From Anseranas semipalmata (Eukaryota > Chordata > Aves > Anseriformes > Anseranatidae), in assembly GCA_013399115.1 (NCBI GenBank), contig VXAA01000614.1, positions 80,550 through 144,549 of the forward strand: a stretch of DNA of 64,000 nucleotides. The letters run 5' to 3'. The notes under the pieces were generated by a model. That model saw only the letters and a program-made list of their open reading frames with translations, was not told where the DNA came from and did not search any database. A program made the position numbers and the translations under genes. This document shows, one piece after another, positions 1 through 12,134 of this stretch (within the stretch, counting starts at the first letter, position 1; every line of letters begins with the position of its first letter).

Positions 1-415
1 TTTTGTTTTAATTAAATGGGAAAAAAAAAAAATAAAAAAAAAAAAAAAAAAACTGAGTGGTTAACTAGGTAGCAAAACTAACCAGTTGCCTTCCTAACAG
101 GCTGATAGATATTACATGGAAGTGCATATTGTATTAACTGATGCTGTTAGTCTGAAGAGAGATAAGTGACTGCAAGTATTAAGAATAGTTCTTTCTCTTG
201 CCTAGGAGACATTTCTATTGTATTTATTTTTGAAAATATTGTATGAGCAATAGAAAAGGTCAGCCTGGCACTGTGACTGCCCCTTTTTTCATGTTCTGTG
301 GGCAAATGGGTATAACCTAATTTTCTGTGACTGTCAGTCTTGAAACTTCAGAAACGTTATTTAAAAAAATGCTGCTTTTCTACAAAGGACTGGTTTTTGG
401 TTTTGGTTTGCGGTT

Positions 416-440
416 GTTTGTTTGTTTGTTTGTTTGTTTT
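416..440. repeat. (GTTT)n simple repeat
   Basis: A short tetranucleotide run of GTTT units in intergenic DNA. Its reading frames are low-complexity and not taken as coding. Confidence 0.8.
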
Positions 441-1656
441 GTATTAACCATACCAAGTTATATACATATTTGAGGTCCATTTCATGTTCTCTTTTACTGC
501 AAACAGCAATATTTTGGTGGGTTTTTAATGTAACTTTATGGGAACAAGAGCTTTTCAATTATTTGCTTTGGTTGTGCTCAATTCAAGCATTGGTTACTGT
601 GGTTTGTTTTTCTTGGATATTTCCTCTGGACTGTGCTTTCCTAAGAACATGTGTCCTGATGAAGGGTAGTTTAGTTTTCATTTTACTGAAAGAAGTTGGA
701 GAACTTATATGGGTAGATAGGATGTTAAATAGAAACACAACTACACAAGAGCCCGTTTAGTCCATCTGAAAAGGAGAGAACAGGAGGGGAAGATGCTGAA
801 AAGCCTTACAGCATGTTGGATTCAAATAATCTGACTATGAGTAGTGCTGTCACCTTCTGTTCGGTGTTGCATGAAGAAAGTGTTGCTGCTCTTCTCAGGA
901 GAGAAGGCTAGACTGAAAAAGTGGTGGGTTCCTTCCATTCAGAAGGGAACAAGACTCATCTGTGGTTAGCTCCATATTCCACAAACTCTTGTATTTTGAA
1001 GTGGGCACATTTTTTAAATTTTCATCTGTGTTCTCACCAGTTGAGAAATAATTTATAACTATGACATTTCCTTTCAAATACTCTTCTTCTGCTTTCATCC
1101 TAGCTTTCAAACTGGATTCCTGGACAGCTACTGTTCAGCCAAAAAACAGCTGTATTGAGATTGAATGGATCTCATTATTCTGTGGGATACTTAGGAATAG
1201 TGTTTCTTTGCATCGTATAGTAAGCAGGAAAAGGAATTTCAATCCATGTAGTTAACGGAATGTCTGGTATACTTGGTATTTGCCATAGAGTAATATTTAA
1301 TAGATGTACCACATTAAGAGCTATCCCAGTAAAGCTCAGTTCTGACTGAAGAGCAGCTATTTCTGACCATCTCTGTCTACTTTGATCAATGTAACAATAG
1401 TATACATTCAAAGGATTTCCTTGAGTTTTGGGCATACTGAAACTAAAGGCTTAACATATTGTGTATTATGTGTCTAACAGTTCACCGTATGATACAGAAA
1501 AGTGCTTTCCTACAAACTTCAGAGGCATGTTGAACAATACATTGCACTCCACAGTGATGGGGCTACTATTGGCTATGCCGTCTGGTCATGTTGGTCTTAT
1601 TGATCAGGAGTGAGAGATCTCAGTTGTAAACTTAGCCTTAAAAATACTTTACCTGT

Positions 1657-1690
1657 TTTTTGTTTGTTTGTTTGTTTGTTTGTTTGTTTT
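1657..1690. repeat. (GTTT)n simple repeat
   Basis: A second GTTT run of about seven units flanked by T-rich sequence. Confidence 0.8.
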
Positions 1691-2516
1691 TAATTTGTCT
1701 TTTCTAAGCTATGTGGGTTATGCACTGATTAATAAATCCATTGGTGGACGAGCATTTCAAGCTGAAACTTGATTCTTAACTATGAATTTTCAGATTCCCA
1801 GCCAGCAAACATCAGATCTTCTCAGTTTTTTTTTATATTTCATTTTCATTTGATGACTTAAAACTCTTGGAATAGAAAATAAAACTTGTTTTACATCTAA
1901 CTGAATTCAATTCCTTTAAATCTTTTCTGTAAATGGCATTATTAAATGTGTAGGTGGCTGTGCATTTATATTAGGCTAGTATTTAAAATTATTTTGGAGT
2001 ATAAAATAGAAAAGTGTTCATTGATCCAGAAATAGAGTCCTAATGGCCATTTTAAAAATACTTTTTCTAAAACTAGTGTTAAAAAGGGAGTTGGATTCAT
2101 TGTGTTATCCTGTTTGTTTTCTTTTTAGATTGATCTATGCCTGAGTTCATTATTCATAAGACAACTAATTTACTTTTGTGCTTAATGAGTAGACATTTGA
2201 TGAACTAATATACCTTTGGAAGTGAAAAAGGAAAGAAGCATACTCTTTTACATCAGCCTTATGCACTCAGTTTAGAGCATTATTACAGCTGTGCGACAAG
2301 ACTGAGTATAGGCTTTTATTTGGGAAATGCTGTCAGGGGCTTCATTGTTGTGGTAGGAATGGCACCGTTGTAATTATGCTCTGTTCTCATCGTTGCTTCT
2401 ATAAAAATATGAAAGCAATAAAGGCTGATGCCAGGAGTGATGCATACAAGCTGGTAAATGCTAAAATAATACCTTTATTAACCCTCCAGTGTCAGGATGA
2501 CTCTGTAAGTTTAAGT

Positions 2517-2538
2517 AGGCATAGATGATATAAACCCC
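2517..2538. repeat. 22-bp direct repeat, copy 1
   Basis: The block starts AGGCATAGATG and ends ATAAACCCC. It is identical to 3846-3867 in the same orientation, and the flanks of the two copies are not obviously similar. The copies bracket the LTR relic at 2757-3254. Confidence 0.85.
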
Positions 2539-2756
2539 AGTTATAGCTTTAATTTTAAAGAAAACACTGAGAGATAGGAACATGCATGGAAATTGTAGAG
2601 GGAACCAATTCAAAACAGATGCCAGAATGATTTTTACAGAAAAAAATAAAAATGTTGAGCTGCTGAGTGCACAAGGCTGATGGTATTCATGTACCTAAGG
2701 TTAGAAACAATTAGCTGAAATAACTGGCATGGTGGGAGTTGTTACTGTCTAGTTGT

Positions 2757-3254
2757 TGTGGTTTAACCCTGGCTGGCAGCTCAGCGTGATGCAGCCACCT
2801 GCTCACCCCCCACACTGGGATGGGGACAGAATCGGAAAGGTGAAAGTGCGAGAACTCCTGCCTTCAGATAAGGACAGTTCACCAGGTAAAGCAAAAGCCG
2901 CATGCACAAGCAAAGCAGAACAAGGAATCCATTCGCGGCTTCCCATCGGCAGGCAGGTGTTCAGACACTCCCAGCAAAGCAGGGCTCAGCGCACGTAACA
3001 GTTTCTTGGGAAGACAGACTTCATCACTCCGAACGTCCCCCCTTTCCTCCTCCTTTACCCCGGCTTCTATTGCTGAGCAGGGTGCCGTAAGGTGTGGGAC
3101 ATCCCTTTGGCCAGTTTGGGTCAGCTCTCCTGGCTGTGTCCCCTCCCAGCTCGTTGTGCACCCCCGGCCTCCTCGTGTTGTCCTTGGTGTGTTATCAGCA
3201 TTATTTTCATCCATAATCCAAAGGACAGCACCATACCAGCTACTAGGACACCAC
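2757..3254 (+). mobile_element. Endogenous-retrovirus LTR relic (avian type)
   Basis: The segment opens TGTGGTTTAACCC and continues through a GC-rich stretch, then a conserved block reading GGCCAGTTTGGGTCAGC followed by CTGGCTGTGTCCCCTCCCAGC. It ends near ACCAGCTACTAGGA. These are landmarks I recall from solo LTRs common in bird genomes. No gag, pol or env sequence is adjacent, so it is a solo, degraded LTR. The right boundary is approximate and the repeat-family name was not assigned. Confidence 0.7.
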
Positions 3255-3845
3255 TAAAATGCAAGTTTCTGAGGGAAGTTGTGTTCTTTTATTTGATTTT
3301 TAACTTCCCCCTTCCTTTCTTCCATTCCTTTTTGGGAACTTCATACAAGGTTTTTGGACTAGATAGGGAATGTGGGCCATAGAGCAGATTGTTTTGTTCG
3401 GTTAATGTTGCAAAATGGACAAAAAACATGATTACTGTGCAAAGTGTTCAAATCATAGGGTTTAAAGTTATTGGCTATATTTTAGGTTCACCATTACATG
3501 GCCTGTTAAGAATTCTTTAAATTGCAGATTACTAAACCCAACAGTGAAACAAGGCACGTGGTACTTGTCAACTTGAACATAGTGCAAGTTCCGTGGAAGC
3601 TGGGAGTTTGCCTCATCTGTGTGCCTGCAGGTTTTCTGACGTGGAAACTTTGTGGCTCTAGTACAGCTGGATTTTTTGTGCAGATTTATTATTATATTTC
3701 TTATATATTATTATTATTATTATTATTTTATTGTTTATTTATTAGTTGGTTTGCTATCATACTTTGACTATCCAGGTGAACAACTTTTAATTTATTCTTC
3801 CTTGAAAGAAGTAATCTCAATGTGTGCAATGACCTAGTCTGTTCG

Positions 3846-3867
3846 AGGCATAGATGATATAAACCCC
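3846..3867. repeat. 22-bp direct repeat, copy 2
   Basis: Identical to 2517-2538, same orientation, 1.3 kb away. One mismatch at each side ends the match. Confidence 0.85.
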
Positions 3868-4079
3868 GCTCTTGTACCCTCAATATATAAGTGGCACTTT
3901 TTTCTAGGTTCTAGTTTTATGGGCAAACACAATCTTCAGCTTCAGAACTGGAGCAAAGACTGCAGCATCTCCAGTTTTTAGGTATCCCTTTTGTTGCCTT
4001 TTACAGCCTATATATGAAAAGTCTGAGGAAGGAACAGTAGTCTGCTGGTGCTACTCACAGCTCTGATCCAGCTTTGCAC

Positions 4080-4130
4080 TTTCCCTTTCCCTTTCCCTTT
4101 CCCTTTCCCTTTCCCTTTCCCTTTCCCTTT
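4080..4130. repeat. (TTTCCC)n hexanucleotide repeat
   Basis: About 8.5 uninterrupted TTTCCC units, continuing as degenerate pyrimidine-only sequence to about 4157. It is a strict polypurine/polypyrimidine mirror-type tract. Confidence 0.95.
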
Positions 4131-4959
4131 TCTTTTTCCTTTTTCCTTTTTCTTTCTCAGATATGCTCTGGGTGGAGAAAAGGTGGGGATACCAAACTTC
4201 GCTAATCAGAGCTACCTTAGAGAGATGCTTTTATATGAGTATTCCTCTCTTCTTAATCTTGGTCTCCTTTTCTGTTGTCCTTGTTAATGACCAAACTTGA
4301 AAAGATGCTTGCTCTGCTGAATTTTAACTTAGCACTTTGAGTATAGAGTCTCTAATATTTGTCTGTAAAATTTGTTATTTCTGTCTTGGATTGAACACAG
4401 ACTTAGGAAATGTAATTGGTGCTCAACATTCTCTTTCAGAATATCAAGACTTTCTGTATTAAAATCACACATATTATTTATGTGTGAATTGTGTTGTTCC
4501 TGTATGTTAGTATCTCAGTTCATGTTTGCACGGTGTACGTTTTTCCCATTCTACTGGTAACTTTTAGCTCATTGAGTAAACTTGTGCAATATAGTAACTG
4601 CTGATGTTTTTGTCTCTTGGTTTGTTTTAGTTATGCTTTCAGCTTTGTTCAGGTGTTAATGTTCTGATTGTGTTGCATTTAAAACATGCCACAACTTCCA
4701 TTTGTGTCTGTGCTGCGGTATTATGCCTAAGCAAAGCATGGTTGTTGGCTTTTTGGGAAGCCGTTCACATTTGGAAATGTAATTCATTCTTTTCTTACTA
4801 AAACTACTAATGGAAGCTCCCAACATTCCTTTTTTCTTTTTCTTTCTTTTTTTTCCTCTTTTTCTTTTGGTAGACATGCTCAGTTTAGTTTATCTCACTC
4901 TTGTTTTCCTTTACACAAACTTACCTGTTGGAATAGCTTTGTTTTGCTAAGGTAATCAA

Positions 4960-5575
4960 AAAAGGTGAGGGTCACAGCTGGAGTTAGCTAGCTACCAGCT
5001 GGCCCCCTCTTCAGGCGAATGCAAAGTTTCTTTCAGGATCAGATCTGGATGCTGCATGAGGCCATTTGTTTGGTCCAGCAGCAGTCAAAAAGCCATGGAT
5101 CAGCAGCTTCTTAGGTTTTAGTTATCAGACTTCTGAACGGCGTGCATGTAGCTCTGGGAGAAGCTCTGGAGCAGGCCCTGGGCCGGAGCTGCAGCCCGTG
5201 GAGAGGAGCCCNGCAGAGAGTGACCGTGAAGGAGCGGCGGAGACACAGCGTTAGGGACTGACCGCAGCCCACATTGCCCTTCCTCTGTGCTGCTCAGGGG
5301 GAGGATTTAGAAGAAGCTGGATGGGAGGGAAGGTGTTTTTAGTTTGCTTGTAGTTTCTCACTGCTCTAGTCTGCTAGTGATAGGCAATAAATTGCATTAA
5401 TCTCCCTATGCTGAGTTTGTTTTGCCTGTGATGGTAATTGGTGAGTGTTATCCCTGTCCTTATCTCAACCCTTGAGCCCTTTCCATTGTATTTTCTCCCC
5501 CTTTTCCTTTGAGGAGGGGGGGTGAGAGAGCGATTGTGGTGGAGTTCAGCTGCCCATCTGTGTGAAACCACCACA
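4960..5575 (-). mobile_element. Endogenous-retrovirus LTR relic (avian type), antisense
   Basis: Read on the minus strand, the segment opens TGTGGTGGTTTCAC at 5575. It contains a GGGTTGAGATAAGGACAGGG block and then GC-rich sequence with repeated GGGCTGCAG-like motifs. This resembles bird ERV LTRs of the same broad type as the copy at 2757-3254, but in the opposite orientation. One ambiguous base (n) lies at 5212. The inner boundary near 4960 is a guess from base composition. No internal viral genes are present. Confidence 0.6.
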
Positions 5576-8500
5576 ATAGAGTGTCAACGATTGCATCAAA
5601 CTAATATTATGCCTTTGAAAATGTTTTGGAGGCAGTCATCGAATAAAAATTCTCCATAGTACTCTTAATATAAATCTTGAAAAATTCTCATCTTGGCAAC
5701 TTCCTGAGGTAGGTGCATCTTTTTGTGGATTTAGTGTATTCCTCCTGATTTATCTTACATTAATTTAAGCATCATCTATGGACTCCACCTTGCACTTTTC
5801 AGCAACCACACTGTCATGTTGCAAGGAGTTCTGCAACTTTGTCCTTTACTCAGCAGGTTACTACCTCAAAAGAGAAGTAGCTGTCTTTCAAAGCTGACAG
5901 ATTTCTTTGCACCTCAGCTCTTACATTGGATAAGGCAATGAGTAATTGATGAGTCCTCCTTCACCATTCTGCTTGATAAGTGTATTGCTGTGGAAGGGCA
6001 CAGGACATGGGAGAAACTATACTTTTTTTTGAGGATGTATATTATGTCCTGATAAAACGTAGGGAAAGAGATGTGATGTGGAATGAACACATTATGCAAC
6101 CATTGTATAACTTAATGAGGAAGATAATTCTGAGGCTGTGGAATTGTTGTAAATTCATGCAATGGAGGTATGCAAATTAATTATTTTAGAGAATCTACTG
6201 GAGATGCCGGGTGGAGAAGTAATGGTTAAGACAGGATACAGATCATCTAATCTTCTCCTGGGATTTGGGGGTAGTGGAAGAGAGGTGGCCCCCTGCATGA
6301 TTCTTCTTGCAAAGAATAACGTCTGCTTTCCTTTAAACATAGATTTATAAACAAAGTTGTGAATACCACCACGCTCATGCTGTATTTTATGTTCCAATAA
6401 ATAAGCCAATTCAGCTAATTGCAGTCCCTGGAATGATCTCCATCACAGGTATTTGAATGATTGCTGCCTATGTGTTATTTTTTATGGGCTTTCTAAACTG
6501 CCAAACCTCTTGCACGAAGCAATCAGAGGTTAATTGTGCATACACCCAAGTGAAAATATATGCAAAAACAGTGATGTAAACTTTCTATCTCATTGTAGCA
6601 TACCAGATGTGTTGTATTTGTACTAAACAACTTTTCCACATTGATGTGTAACTTAAATGGTTACAGGTATCTCCACCCATAGCTCATTTGTGCCTGTCGA
6701 TGTCATGTGGAAGACATACTGTTCAAATGTTTACATTATTGTTTCCTATCTCAGATGCTCAAAATTGTTTTTATTTCAGATTTCTAAGAATTGATGGCTT
6801 TCAGAAATGTTGTACAAATGGAGGAGATCAGTGTGATTATCTTCTAAGCTTGGAGGCAAAATACTTTGCAGGCTTTCTTTTGAACTGTTAACTTTTTAAT
6901 CAGTTGTTTCTTGCCTACTTTCAGCTTTGTGCTACATGATTTTTCTGGAACAGACAGAACAGCAATAAAACTGGTGACTTTTGGTGATGTGGTTGATAAG
7001 TGTGGTGATTTTTATCTTAAAACTAATGTTACTCAAAAAAAAAAAATGAAGGTGCTGTTGAAAATTATAGCACAGGCTGATAGTTACTTGATTTTTTTTC
7101 TTCCTTTTTTACTTTCTCAGAGATGAATAGAGCTTTAAAAGTACAGGGCAGAGAGAAGAGAAATGAACTTCCCTAAGCGGTCTCCACATGAGGAACAGTG
7201 AGACCTAGAGCTATGGAAGTTATTTTACAGAATTAAGAGACTGAGGTTTAGGCCCTTGTATTTGCATCACTTGGATATATAGTGCATTATTTTTGCTAAA
7301 GAAATATACTGGGTTTGGGATGTTGTCTTCCTGAGAGCATATGTATTCCTTGGCTTCAAAACAGAACCCAGGCCTTGAGAGCACATCTGGTATTCAAATG
7401 TCAGTTTGGTGATCTGGCCTAAAATTCAAAATCTTTCTGGAATTCTTCTCTAGCAGAAAATGTAATTCATTAGTTCTCTTCACTGCAGTTAATGTGGTTG
7501 ACAACATGAAAGAGAGCATGTCTGAGTGTCTCTGTGTATACGCATGTTCTTTGTTTTGTTTTGGATTTTTTTTTTTCTTTTTGCCAGCTTCTTAGTAGTC
7601 TTGCACCTGGGAAATTCTGTTGAATAGTTACTGGAAACTCACAGGATTTTGTTGAGTTTGCACTGGGCAAGAAATGCTGTGGGATAAAGTATAGAAGTAC
7701 TGGATAAAACACCAGTACCAGATAAAACTGCAGTAATGTGATACAACTAGCAGCAAAAAGATAGATGATGTTACTGTTAATGGAAACTTAATAGAAGTCT
7801 TTCAGATTTAAGATATATACAAATCTCATTTAGATGTAGGATTTTAAAATGCATGCCGCACCAAAAAACTGCTACGGTACTGTTCTCGTTTTTTCTCTGG
7901 TTCAGATACAGCAGGAACTTAGTGTTCCTGTGTAGCAGTTTTCTTTTCTGGGCTTTGACAGTTTTCACTTCTCCTGTCCTTTAATACTCCTTCTGCTAAA
8001 ACAGTGAGAATGGTTAAAGTTTTAAATAAGTGGATATTGCTTGCTTAGTTTGGTACAGATCTACATATACTTCCCAGTTTTAATGCTTCAGCATCTTCAG
8101 TTGCTATTCGTATGACTGACTGTGGTTCAGACCCTTGAGGAAGAGGCTTGTGTTTCTCATTCAGTATGTGTAATATTCACACTAGCACTTTTTTTGCAAG
8201 TTCTTCATGGTCTCATTTGTAGGAGAGGCTTGTAGGGTTGGCTAGATTTGAGCTAGCTCTGTGTACTTCTGTTTAGGATATACTGTAATATGTGCAGACA
8301 CAGTTTCATGCATGAGAGTGCTGCTGAGCTTCTGCTTTGGCCTTGGAGTTCAGAATTACAAACCTCAAAATCCCTGTTTGGGTGACCAGTACTTTTGGAG
8401 GCTTCAAAGTGACAGCACACCACCAGCAGTTTCTGCTGGAGTTTGTTGTGTCTCAAGGTCTGGTTTTGGCCACGGGTAGAAACACCTCGTTCTTGACAAG

Positions 8501-11500
8501 CGCAAGCAGTGAGGAGACCTTGCTCATACTGAAGTAACGTCCAAATGCACAGGTTAAACATTTCTGCAGTCACCCACGCTGACGTACTGGTTGGCATTCT
8601 TGGAACAAGCTTAGCAGGGCGGGTGAGAAAGCACCTCCTTTATCAGAGTGGACAGACTGTTCTGTAAGGTTATGGAAACAAAGAGCGTGTATTATAAACA
8701 CTATATATTAAAGAGTGTATCTATAGTAATTTGGTGTCAAACACATAAGCAGTCGGGATAGGGACTAGAATTTTATTCTAGATACAAAATTTTGTACTTT
8801 TGCCTATTCATGTTTTCCTTCTTTCCTGCTTTAAAAAGTGTGAATATAGTGTTGTGAATCTTCAGCCTTTCAGAGTGTATTTCATAAATCTAACCCTTTT
8901 CTTGGATTTAAAATGTTTGTTTTGCAGCATTAGTTAGTTTAGGTGCTTAGGCTTCACGTATAATTTATGGGAAGAATTAGGAAACACACCTGGGCAGTGA
9001 GATTTTTTGCTGTATTTGTTTTTGCAGTGCATTGCCAAGTTCCCGAGTTCTTCTGCGGGCTTAACACAAAGGCAGGCTCTTCAGCTGTCAGTCTGCGGGC
9101 CAATACTTGTTACACCAAGGTTTAACTGTTGATTCTAAGTCAGTCTAATAAAACCCTGTAGAAAAATACTTTGTTTTTAGAATGCTAATTGAAAAACCTG
9201 GGCTATGGGAAACCGCTACAGGTTTCAGAGAAGGAGCTGAAATAGTGGGTGTTGGAATAGCCGTGGCATTGCTTCTGGTGACATTAAGAGGTGTGGCTAC
9301 GAAGAAAGGGCACAGAGCGCTCTGAAACCACTACTGGATGCTTGAACTCAGCAATACCCCTGCAGTGTCCCCCGTCTGCTGAGTTAGAGCCACAACTGAG
9401 GAGAGAGGAGGAGCCTTAAAAAAGGCTGTGCGCAATTCATATACACTTTGACACATACGAGGAGGTCAAACACTCTGGAGCGTTTGGAGATAGGAAAGGA
9501 AGCGTGCGTTCTTTGATGGGTCTGGTAGCGCTGTGGGGAGATGGCAGTAAGCAGTGATGGACTTCAGTGCTAGCACGCTGGGAGAGCACGCGTTTGGACC
9601 TGGAGCTCGGGCACTGAGTCCTTGCAGTAAGGCTGGAAAGCACCAAAAGGCTTTCCTCAAAAATTAGTGTTAGCTTACCAATTATACACATATATATATA
9701 TTTATACATTTTTAAATGATTGTAATGAGGAAGTATCATAATGAAAGGTGTATTTCACGGTGGGAAATGGATATTGCCAAATTACTGTAAGCACATGGGT
9801 GAAATGCACTAATGGCTTTGAAATATATTAGCTCACCTGTTTTCTGCTCTAACAGGTGAAAGGAATGAAACAAGAGCCCGAACACTTGCGGAAAAGGTCC
9901 GTGTCGAAACATGACACTGGTAGCTTGTTCAAATAACAAACCGTAGTGCTTCAGCGTGCGCTGCCCAGGCCTAGCTTAGGTGTTGCCTCTACTCACTACA
10001 ATCTTAGTGTCAAATTCCCTAGGGGTTTATACCGCAGGCTCTCTTAAATAGCAAGATGATTTCCATGTTACTGTTAACAACAGTTTTGTTGTTGTTGCTG
10101 TTGTTGTTGTTTTGTTTTGGGGTAATTTTAGTAGCTTTCTGTAACACTAGTCTTTCTTTGCATGTGTAATCAGCTTTCTCATTTAATGTTTAGAAATTGA
10201 AAGGCTAGTGTGTACAGTAGTTTGGAGAAATGGGTATACAAATATCTACGATGACAGGCTGGTTGGGGAGGAAGTGCTGCTGTTTTGGATTTTTTGCTTG
10301 GGCTTTTTTTTCTTTCTTTTCTTTTTTTTTTTTTTTTCAATCCAAGATTTTTTTCATGGGGATTTGGAGCTGAGCGGAGGAAGGGGACAGCTTTCCTCTG
10401 GATACTGTGCATAGCTGTATTGTGCATTTTAGAGTGGTAGAGGGTAATGCTGCTTTCTAGAAAACAGGTAAGGCTTTTTCAAACTTTGTTAACTGATTAG
10501 TTAACATGGGTGTGCCTGATGGAAATTTCTTGCTTAGAAAAAAAGGCTGCAACGCTGATTTGTGCTTGGCTCTTTAAATCTGCTGTGCTCACAGCACATG
10601 CAAACAATCTCTGTACACCAGTAAAATCCTCCAAAACTTGTAGCCTCAGTGGAGTCATTAGTAAGAGTGTTGCTACTATTTTCTCTCCTTGTCTGAGAGT
10701 TGGCAGCAGAGGATAATGCTCTACTGGGTTCAGTCTGATGGCTTTTCTTGCAGTAAGCGTTTCCTGGAAAGCTCCCATTGTGGACAAATAGTAGCCTTCT
10801 TGGAAACTAGCTGTTAGAGTTGTTAAGTCAAGTCAGTGCTGTCCTGGATATATTTATCAGACTTCTAAAGGGCTCTTTATTTCTGTAGACTTCGGTTATT
10901 TTACCCAGAAGCAGCTTTGAATCATAATAAAACTTGCATGACAATATCGGAAGTTAATGTCAAATGAATCTGAATAAATCTATAGCCTTCAAGGAGTACC
11001 AAATAACTCAGTAATTATGAGAATAACTGTAATGCCATAATTCCTGTCTCTTTCTGGAGTAAAATTTAAGTGTATGATCCCTTTAAAAACATGCATTTAT
11101 TTTATTACTCTATGACTATTTTAGAGTAGCGGAGTGGGACAATAGGGTGGCAGGAAAAGTGTGTTAGCCTGGATCTTTGAAACCCTGGGGAAGAGCAGTT
11201 TTATACTGAAAAAAGTTCTCATATACTAGGGAAACTCATTGCTACTGCATCCTATAATTAAAATCTTAAACCTGCAACTTGTCTTTTAATGTCATTAACT
11301 TGTGAAGCGTCCCTTCTTCAGAAGAGCAGCGATCACATATTTAGGGCTAATTTTCCTGGTGCAGAAGGTTTAAGTCTTACTATTCTATTTGCCTGTAACT
11401 TCAGAAACTAAGGAATTTAAACATCTAAAACGGGACATTATACATCCTAACTCAATGTTTAGCCCAATGTTTCTGATTTCCCTTTCTCTGTCTATTACTG

Positions 11501-12134
11501 CTATGACAAAATCATTCATTCAGTAATGGCTATTACTTAAAAATGATCACCATTTTAATCCAGAATGGAATAAAAAGACAGTGTAGCTTTCTGTAGAGAG
11601 ATCTTTGTGGAAACCTTGAACACTTGAATAAAAAAACATTTTCACATTTTTTCAGCTTGACTGTGTACCTAATTAAGAGCATTCAAGGAAGGGACTGCCA
11701 ACAAGCAAAAGTACCTTCACTGATGGTCTTAACATATTCTTTGGTATTCAGGCTGGATGGATGTTTTACCCTCTTAAAGGTATTGGGAGTTTTTTGGAGC
11801 TGAATTGTCGAACTTAAATTGTAATGGTCCTACAGCCCTCATTACATGGGTAAGTGTAATCTTTTGCAAGGCCAGCCTCCTTGGACATAATGTATGATGA
11901 CTGTTTCTGAGGTAATTCAGGCAGAGTTCTAATTGCATAAGGACAGTTTAGTTCCCGTGTTTACGTTCTGTGCTGACAGAGGAACTAATTCAGCAAATGC
12001 TGTATAACCTTATTTGTAAGTGGAGCAGCATTTGCTCCATACCAACTCCTTTTTCTGCCTCTCTCTGAAATCCTTCCAGTTTACAATTAGATGCTTAATT
12101 ACTGTAAAGAACACAGACATTTCAATAAAAAACG
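5576..12134. other. Intergenic DNA between LTR relic and FBN2 3' end
   Basis: AT-rich sequence with scattered poly-T/poly-A and a GTT-rich run at about 10081-10120. A somewhat more GC-rich patch lies at about 9050-9620. Open frames are short and without known motifs. In human the convergent neighbour of FBN2 is SLC12A2, but I recognised none of its coding exons here. Confidence 0.5.

Larger units (their letters stand above)
1..2756. other. Intergenic DNA downstream of FBN2, no gene recognised
   Basis: This stretch is AT-rich sequence with a poly-A tract at about 20-52, (GTTT)n runs at about 416-440 and 1660-1690, and short open frames of 60-110 codons with no recognisable domain. I see no exon with paired splice signals. 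A 22-bp block at 2517-2538 recurs exactly at 3846-3867. Confidence 0.6.
3255..4959. other. Intergenic DNA, low-complexity tracts only
   Basis: This stretch holds an (ATT)n run at about 3690-3730, the second copy of the 22-bp block (3846-3867) and a (TTTCCC)n tract (4080-4130). The open frame over the TTTCCC tract is a Phe/Pro artefact. No gene is recognised. Confidence 0.6.

Noticed and set aside
422..760. 112-codon plus-strand open frame
   Set aside because: It starts in a GTTT repeat, shows no domain or splice context, and has the length expected by chance in AT-rich DNA.
2753..3382. Overlapping open frames on both strands
   Set aside because: They fall in an LTR-like segment and match no retroviral or host protein that I recognise.
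4048..4287. Phe/Pro-rich open frame
   Set aside because: It is a translation of the (TTTCCC)n repeat.
5066..5254. Ala/Arg/Ser-rich small open frame
   Set aside because: It lies in the GC-rich part of an LTR relic, includes an ambiguous base and has no known motif.
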